Source: Rhodococcus erythropolis NBRC 15567
GTDB lineage: Bacteria; Actinomycetota; Actinomycetes; Mycobacteriales; Mycobacteriaceae
DNA length: 64,000 nucleotides
NCBI RefSeq assembly: GCF_001552595.1
Contig: NZ_BCRM01000023.1
Location: forward strand, 1 to 64,000
Reading direction: 5' to 3'
Part shown: piece by piece, positions 59,536 through 64,000 of the stretch
Layout of the letters: each line of letters starts with the position of its first letter
Position numbering within the stretch: position 1 is the stretch's first letter
Translations under genes and position numbers: made by a program
The notes under the pieces: generated by a model
The model's database searches: none
What the model saw: the letters and a program-made list of their open reading frames with translations, nothing else
Told to the model about the DNA's origin: nothing

Positions 59536-59946
59536 ATGACCGCCACTTCGGAATCTCGTTCGACGACCATCTGGCCGACACTGCGCTACCTCGACGCCCG
59601 GGCTGCAATCCACTTTCTGGTGAGCACCTTCGGTTTCGTGGAGAAGGCCGTCTACGGCGAGGGAGACGTGGTGGACCACGCCCAACTCGACTGGCCGGGC
59701 GGTGGCGGCATCATGCTGGGTTCGCCGCGCACCGATTCGGCGATCGCCGGCCTGCCGCCTGGAATCGGTTCGGTGTACATCGTCGTGGACGACGCGGACG
59801 CAGCTGATGCACTCCACGAACGCGCTGTCGCGGCGGGCGCCACGATCACGCAGGGATTGCGCGACGAGGACTACGGTTCGCGAGGGTTCACCTGCCGTGA
59901 TCCCGAAGGTGTGTACTGGAGTTTCGGCACGTACGCAGGGGAGTAG
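59536..59946 (+). CDS. VOC-superfamily (glyoxalase/bleomycin-resistance-like) protein
   Basis: A 136-residue single VOC unit with beta-alpha-beta-beta-beta repeats: LRYLDARAAIHFLVSTFGFVEK, then VYIVVDDADAADALHERAVAAGA and SRGFTCRDPEGVYWSFGTY (in pieces). The Glu of DPEG is the usual metal ligand. Members bind drugs or catalyse glyoxalase/dioxygenase reactions; substrate unknown. AGGAG lies 11 nt before the ATG. Confidence 0.85.
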   Translation: MTATSESRSTTIWPTLRYLDARAAIHFLVSTFGFVEKAVYGEGDVVDHAQLDWPGGGGIMLGSPRTDSAIAGLPPGIGSVYIVVDDADAADALHERAVAAGATITQGLRDEDYGSRGFTCRDPEGVYWSFGTYAGE

Positions 59947-59956
59947 CCGCCGCGAC

Positions 59957-60991
59957 CTATCTGGTGGCCCAGTGCTCTGCTGGAACCACTTCCGATGGGA
60001 TGGGCGGGTGAGGCGGTGTGCCGTCCCCGAACGGTCGGCCACCCAACTGTTCGCGGCCGTGCGGTTCGAGCCAGTGCGTCAATTCCGGTCCCTTGGGCAC
60101 GATTCCGGAGGGATTGATCTCGGAATGCACGATGTAGTAGTGCGCTTTGATCTGTGTGAAGTCGATGGTGTCACCGAATCCGGGAGTCTGGAACAGATCG
60201 CGTGCGTAGTCCCACAGCACCGGCATCTCGCTGAGTTTGCTTCTGTTGCACTTGAAGTGGCCGTGATAGACGGGATCGAATCGCGCCAGCGTGGTGAACA
60301 GGCGCACATCGGCCTCGGTGATGGTGTCTCCCACCAGGAAGCGTTGCCGGGCAAGACGTTCGGTGAGCCAGTCGAGGCGGGCGAACAGCGTGTCGTATGC
60401 CTCGTCGTACGCCTGCTGTGAACCGGCGAAACCGCAGCGGTAGACGCCGTTGTTGACGTCGCGGAACACGTACTCGGCCACTTCGTCGATTTCGTTTCGC
60501 AGAGGCTCCGGGTACAGATCCGGTGCGCCTTCGCGGTGGTACTTCTTCCATTGCGTCGAGAAGTCGAGGGTGATCTGTGGGTAGTCGTTCGTGACCACCT
60601 TGCCCGTCGCGATCTCCACCATGGCGGGCACCGTGATTCCCCTGGGGTATTCGGGATCTCGGGCGAAGTACGCGTCCTGTAGTCGCGGGATCTTCAGTAC
60701 GGGATCGACGCCGCCCGGGTCGAGATCGAAAGTCCAGCTTCGCTTGTCGTGAACCGGACCGCAGATGCCCATCGACAGTACGTCTTCGAGGCCGAGCAGA
60801 CGGCGGACGATGATGGCGCGGTTTGCCCACGGGCAGGCACGTGCCACGATCAACCGGTATCGCCCCGGTTCGACGGGGTAACCGTCGCGACCGTCCTCGG
60901 TGATCCGGGTCGGGATGTAGTTGGTGTCGCGTTTGAATTCACGACCCTCTTCGACGAATGTCGGTTCGCTCGCGCCGTCTTCCGTACTCAT
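59957..60991 (-). CDS. Xi-class glutathione S-transferase-like / S-(hydroquinone) reductase
   Basis: A 344-residue protein of the glutathionyl-hydroquinone reductase family. The thioredoxin-fold half has catalytic Cys53 in ACPWANRAIIVRRLLGL. The signature DLYPEPLRNEIDEVAEYVFRDVNNGVYRCGFA (in pieces) and C-terminal helical domain follow. Actinobacteria use mycothiol, so the thiol co-substrate may not be glutathione. ATG 60991 (MSTEDGASEP) fits the GAGAGG upstream; an earlier in-frame start would include MTLEMTLE, which comes from the 12-bp repeat at the neighbour's stop. Confidence 0.87.
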   Translation of the reverse strand: MSTEDGASEPTFVEEGREFKRDTNYIPTRITEDGRDGYPVEPGRYRLIVARACPWANRAIIVRRLLGLEDVLSMGICGPVHDKRSWTFDLDPGGVDPVLKIPRLQDAYFARDPEYPRGITVPAMVEIATGKVVTNDYPQITLDFSTQWKKYHREGAPDLYPEPLRNEIDEVAEYVFRDVNNGVYRCGFAGSQQAYDEAYDTLFARLDWLTERLARQRFLVGDTITEADVRLFTTLARFDPVYHGHFKCNRSKLSEMPVLWDYARDLFQTPGFGDTIDFTQIKAHYYIVHSEINPSGIVPKGPELTHWLEPHGREQLGGRPFGDGTPPHPPIPSEVVPAEHWATR

Positions 60992-61006
60992 CTGCGGTCC
61001 CTCTCG

Positions 61007-61029
61007 TTCGAGTGTCATTTCGAGTGTCA
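61007..61029 (-). repeat. 12-bp tandem duplication starting at the GNAT stop
   Basis: ttcgagtgtca at 61007-61017 and 61019-61029 (11 bp exact, period 12). On the minus strand each unit begins with TGA, so the GNAT gene has a second in-frame TGA four codons after its own (stop-HSK-stop). Confidence 0.8.
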
Positions 61030-61716
61030 ACTGGGCAGGTGCACGTGTACCCGAGCGTATGCCCCCAGAACGTCGAATTTGGCTTTACGTGGAAGCGTCG
61101 CGGCGATCGCGCTGCCGCGACTCGTGCGTAGCTGCGGGATCAACCCGGAATCGAGAGCGTCCTCCGCAGCGAGAAGCGTTACTGCGCAGCCGATTCCGTG
61201 ACGGCGATGCGCAGGAGCAGTCAGGGTCGTGAGATCTGCCACGAATCCCTGAAATTCGGAGTACGCCGCGCATCCGAGCACCTCGGTGGAATCGGTGACG
61301 GCGGTGAACCACCGCGTCCGGTTCTCGAGGTCGGCCGTGGTGCTGTCGTCGGGTGGGCACAGCGCAGCGACGGCGAGGGCGTCGTCGACCTCGTGGGAAA
61401 TCAGCAGTTGCTCGTCGGGTGGCGCGTCCGTGTAGTCGCCGAGGAAAGCGAGATCGACGGGACCGGTGATTCGCCCGCCGTGATCGCCGGCGATCTCGAG
61501 GAGACACGCCGGTTGCAGTAGTGCGTCGACGGAGATGCCCTCTGTGCGCTCGATGAACCACTGTGGCCCGACGATCGCACCGGAGCCTGCCAGATCGAGA
61601 ACGTGGATGTCGTCGCCGACGACCCGGGCCGTGTGCGCCGGACGCAGTGCCGAGTCGCCGAGTCCCAGCTCACGCGCCCAGGCAAGTCGGATGATGTCGA
61701 GGTGATGATCGTCCAC
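61027..61716 (-). CDS. GNAT-family N-acetyltransferase
   Basis: A 229-residue acyltransferase. The acetyl-CoA pyrophosphate loop is visible as APAHRRHGIGCAVTLLAAEDAL (R-R-x-G-x-G variant) near residue 168, after FVADLTTLTAP. The N-terminal ~120 residues are less conserved. GTG start, with a -10-like TAGCCT 7 nt upstream and no Shine-Dalgarno. The stop lies 36 bp from the GST start, so both may be on one transcript. Acceptor unknown. Confidence 0.82.
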   Translation of the reverse strand: MDDHHLDIIRLAWARELGLGDSALRPAHTARVVGDDIHVLDLAGSGAIVGPQWFIERTEGISVDALLQPACLLEIAGDHGGRITGPVDLAFLGDYTDAPPDEQLLISHEVDDALAVAALCPPDDSTTADLENRTRWFTAVTDSTEVLGCAAYSEFQGFVADLTTLTAPAHRRHGIGCAVTLLAAEDALDSGLIPQLRTSRGSAIAATLPRKAKFDVLGAYARVHVHLPS

Positions 61717-61723
61717 TCGCTAC

Positions 61724-61729
61724 AGGCTA
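61724..61729 (-). promoter_or_regulatory. -10-like element of the GNAT gene (leaderless)
   Basis: TAGCCT on the minus strand, then 7 nt, then GTG, with no ribosome-binding site. Confidence 0.45.
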
Positions 61730-61770
61730 GTCCGATTCGAACGGGTTGATCGAGACGGACAGAGGGCGTA

Positions 61771-61803
61771 TATTCCATGTGGACTATTTCGGGTGGAATA
61801 GTC
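61771..61803. promoter_or_regulatory. overlapping dyads upstream of padR (probable autoregulatory operator)
   Basis: gactatt (61782-61788) and aatagtc (61797-61803) form a perfect 7-8-7 dyad. tattcca (61771-61777) and tggaata (61794-61800) form a second one overlapping it. They lie 58-90 bp before the padR start, as expected of PadR self-regulation. Confidence 0.6.
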
Positions 61804-61860
61804 AAGAAATGGTCAATTGCGGCTCGTCAGTCAACTACGGCTTGTCAGGGAGGGGGACTC

Positions 61861-62484
61861 ATGGGTGACGTGTCACTGACGCCTTTGGGAATCACCGTGC
61901 TGGGCCTGCTGTCCGAGCGTTCGATGCACCCGTACGAGATGTACCAACTCGCCTCGGTGCGGCGGGGCGATCAGCTGGTGAAAATCAAGCCGGGATCGCT
62001 CTATCACACGGTTTCCCGGTTGGAGAAGCAGGAACTTCTGGCTTCGATCGGGACCGATCGTGAGGGCAACCGCCCGGAGCGGACGACGTACGAGATCACT
62101 GCCCGCGGCCGTGATGCCCTCGAACATCAACTACGCGAGATGTTGGCGGTTCCGGTGCGGGAGTATCCGCGGTTGCCACTCGCGCTTGCCGAGATGCACA
62201 ACCTCTCCGCATCGACTGCGTGTCAGATGCTTCGGATCCGTCTCGCGCACCTCGACAAGACGATTGCGAAATTCGAGGTCGACTACGAAGCGGTGAAGGC
62301 CGCGGAGAAACCACGAATCTTCACGGTGGGCGCGGACTACGCCCACGCACTGACCGTCGCCGAAAGAGAGTGGATCGGCGCGTTGGTGACAGACATCGAG
62401 AGCGGCGAAATGCCCTGGCTCTCACAAGAACTTCTCGACCGGCTGGCCGGCTCCGCAGGCTCGTCCGCACTACCTAAGGACTGA
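61861..62484 (+). CDS. PadR-family transcriptional regulator
   Basis: A 207-residue regulator. The PadR winged helix covers TPLGITVLGLLSERSMHPYEMYQL and KPGSLYHTVSRLEKQELL (in pieces), and a C-terminal dimerisation region (Vir_act_alpha_C-like) follows. The ATG is selected by GGGAGGGGG 5 nt upstream. The stop is 2 bp before the MFS exporter start, so it controls its own efflux pump, as in many PadR-MFS pairs. Confidence 0.92.
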   Translation: MGDVSLTPLGITVLGLLSERSMHPYEMYQLASVRRGDQLVKIKPGSLYHTVSRLEKQELLASIGTDREGNRPERTTYEITARGRDALEHQLREMLAVPVREYPRLPLALAEMHNLSASTACQMLRIRLAHLDKTIAKFEVDYEAVKAAEKPRIFTVGADYAHALTVAEREWIGALVTDIESGEMPWLSQELLDRLAGSAGSSALPKD

Positions 62485-62486
62485 AG

Positions 62487-63971
62487 ATGGAAAAGCAGGT
62501 CAATCCCTGGCACGCGCTGTGGGCGCTGTGTATCGGGTTCTTCATGATTCTGGTGGACAGCACCATCGTCGCTGTCGCCAACCCCGCGATCATGGAGGAC
62601 CTCGGCACCGACATCAACAAGGTCGTCTGGGTCACCAGCGCGTACCTGCTGGCGTACGCGGTGCCGCTGCTCGTCACGGGCCGACTCGGTGACAGGTTCG
62701 GTCCGAAGAACCTGTACATGATCGGCCTCGTACTGTTTACCGGCGCATCACTGTGGTGCGGTCTGTCCGGCAGCGTCGAGATGCTCATCGTCGCAAGGGC
62801 TTTCCAGGGTCTTGGTGCTGCAATGATGACGCCTCAGACGATGGCCGTCATCACACGCACGTTCGCGCCGAACAAGCGTGGCGCCGCAATGGGTCTGTGG
62901 GGCGCCGTTGCCGGTGTTGCCACCCTGGTGGGTCCGCTTGCCGGTGGCGTCCTGGTGGACAATCTCGGGTGGGAATGGATCTTCATCGTCAACGTCCCGG
63001 TTGGTGTCATCGCCTTCCTGCTCGCCTGGAAGCTCGTTCCGTCGTTGCCGACCAGCGAGCACAAATTCGACATCCCCGGCGTGATCCTCAGCGCCGCAGG
63101 CATGTTCCTTCTGGTGTTCGGAATCCAGGAAGGCAGTTCGTACGACTGGAACGGATTCGTCTGGAGCCTGATCGGCGCCGGTGTGGTGTTGCTCGCGGTG
63201 TTCGTGTTCTACCAGTCGCGCAACAAGAACGAACCCTTGCTTCCCCTGGAACTCTTCAAGGATCGCAACTTCTCACTCGCCAATGTCGCCATCACCGCGA
63301 TGGGCTTTGCGATCACGTCGATGGTCCTTCCGCTGATGTTCTACACACAGGCAGTTCGTGGCCTCTCCCCGACGCAGTCGGCGTTGCTGCTCGTTCCGAT
63401 GGCAGTGCTGACCGGTATCTTCGCCCCGATCATCGGCAAGCTCGTCGACAAGACACATCCGCGCTACATCGCCGGCACCGGCTTCCTGCTGTTCGCCGTC
63501 GCCTTGGGCTGGCTGGCACTGGTGATGTCTCCCGACGTCGCGATCTGGGAACTGCTCTTGCCGATCGGCCTGATCGGCTTCGCCAACGCGTGCATCTGGT
63601 CTCCGCTCGCGGCCACCGCCACACACAACCTGCCTCCGATGCAGGCGGGCGCGGGCGCCGGCGTCTACAACACCACCCGGCAGGTGGGTGCGGTTCTCGG
63701 CAGCGCTGCGATCGGCGCTCTGATCACCGCGCGATTGGCGGCGCAGGGACTGACCGGCGGCAGTTCGGAAGCCGGCGTTGGTCACCTCCCCGAGTTCGTC
63801 CGTGAACCGTTCAGCACGGCGATGTCGGAGTCGATCTGGCTACCTGCGGGTGTGCTGCTCATCGGTTTCGTCGCGTCGGTGTGCTTCGCCCGGCCGCTGC
63901 GCGGGGACGCGCACGACGACGCGATGGCCGTCAGTGCCGAAGCGCGTCGGGAAACATCACTGCGCGATTGA
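62487..63971 (+). CDS. DHA2-family (EmrB/QacA) MFS drug exporter
   Basis: A 494-residue transporter with 14 predicted TM helices: LCIGFFMILVDSTIVAVANPAIMEDL (motif D1 region) and GRLGDRFGPKNLYMIGL (motif A), in pieces. GAVAGVATLVGPLAGG is antiporter motif C of drug/H+ antiporters. It is directly downstream of padR and corresponds to Rv1250. Substrate probably cationic or amphipathic compounds; not determinable. The last 29 bases of the window hold no gene. Confidence 0.93.
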   Translation: MEKQVNPWHALWALCIGFFMILVDSTIVAVANPAIMEDLGTDINKVVWVTSAYLLAYAVPLLVTGRLGDRFGPKNLYMIGLVLFTGASLWCGLSGSVEMLIVARAFQGLGAAMMTPQTMAVITRTFAPNKRGAAMGLWGAVAGVATLVGPLAGGVLVDNLGWEWIFIVNVPVGVIAFLLAWKLVPSLPTSEHKFDIPGVILSAAGMFLLVFGIQEGSSYDWNGFVWSLIGAGVVLLAVFVFYQSRNKNEPLLPLELFKDRNFSLANVAITAMGFAITSMVLPLMFYTQAVRGLSPTQSALLLVPMAVLTGIFAPIIGKLVDKTHPRYIAGTGFLLFAVALGWLALVMSPDVAIWELLLPIGLIGFANACIWSPLAATATHNLPPMQAGAGAGVYNTTRQVGAVLGSAAIGALITARLAAQGLTGGSSEAGVGHLPEFVREPFSTAMSESIWLPAGVLLIGFVASVCFARPLRGDAHDDAMAVSAEARRETSLRD

Positions 63972-64000
63972 GATAGTCGCTCGGGTCAAGGGCTCGCTTG

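Noticed and set aside
1..64000. tRNA, rRNA, CRISPR arrays, insertion sequences, prophage or attachment sites
   Set aside because: None recognised: no cloverleaf-like sequence, spaced repeat array, transposase or terminal inverted repeats were seen; a covariance-model search was not possible.

Overview
The window looks like chromosomal core sequence of a mycolic-acid actinobacterium, most likely Rhodococcus of the erythropolis/qingshengii type. The DNA is GC-rich with GTG starts, and many starts appear leaderless. From memory, the gene order follows the Mycobacterium tuberculosis Rv1201c to Rv1250 region: dapD, dapE, LOG protein, fadD6, folP2, gpgS, tag, DUF3117, glgA/glgC, sigE-rseA-htrA-tatB, mrp, MgtE-like/DUF1003, lpqY-sugABC, corA, kgd and an MFS exporter. 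No tRNA, rRNA, CRISPR array, prophage or insertion sequence was recognised.

Layout. 1-2.2 kb: an ABC-2 exporter end and an amino-acid permease. 2.2-10.7 kb: lysine/DAP synthesis (dapD, dapE), two overlapping LOG-type proteins, then a run from fadD6 through folP2, gpgS, a DivIVA-like protein and tag to DUF3117. 10.8-14.8 kb: RlmA-type rRNA methyltransferase, the divergent glycogen/glucan pair glgA and glgC, and an O-methyltransferase. 14.9-18.2 kb: the envelope-stress module sigE-rseA-htrA-tatB. 18.3-23.8 kb: minus-strand mrp, two paralogous secreted transglycosylases, and a DUF1003 membrane protein coupled to a channel-less MgtE-like protein. 23.9-30.2 kb: a CitE-like lyase, a glycine-zipper stress protein and the trehalose importer lpqY-sugABC.

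30.3-35.4 kb: an accessory block not in the mycobacterial order as I recall it (orphan histidine kinase, AlkZ-like protein, ParB-like protein, metallophosphoesterase, SUFU and SRPBCC proteins). 35.5-40.2 kb: corA, PHP phosphoesterase, marC, a Tyr/Asp-rich membrane protein and malic enzyme. 40.2-44.8 kb: an OpuC-type osmoprotectant ABC operon with a divergent second binding lipoprotein. 44.8-48.9 kb: a Baeyer-Villiger monooxygenase, short-chain dehydrogenase and esterase cassette with a divergent TetR gene. 49-58.6 kb: kgd, a fused 1269-residue ABC exporter and an ABC-2 exporter pair. 58.6-64 kb: a glycine-rich protein, VOC protein, Xi-class GST, GNAT protein and a PadR-MFS efflux pair.

The most unusual sequence signal is recurrent. 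Short tandem duplications (period 12-29 bp) sit on or next to stop codons of at least six genes. In four of them the copy is in frame, so the last codons and the stop are repeated just downstream. Other structure includes mirrored leaderless promoters between glgA and glgC, MprA-box-like repeats and an internal ECF-type promoter at sigE, CRP-like boxes at kgd and a transglycosylase gene, and an asymmetric pair of ATP sites in the fused ABC exporter.
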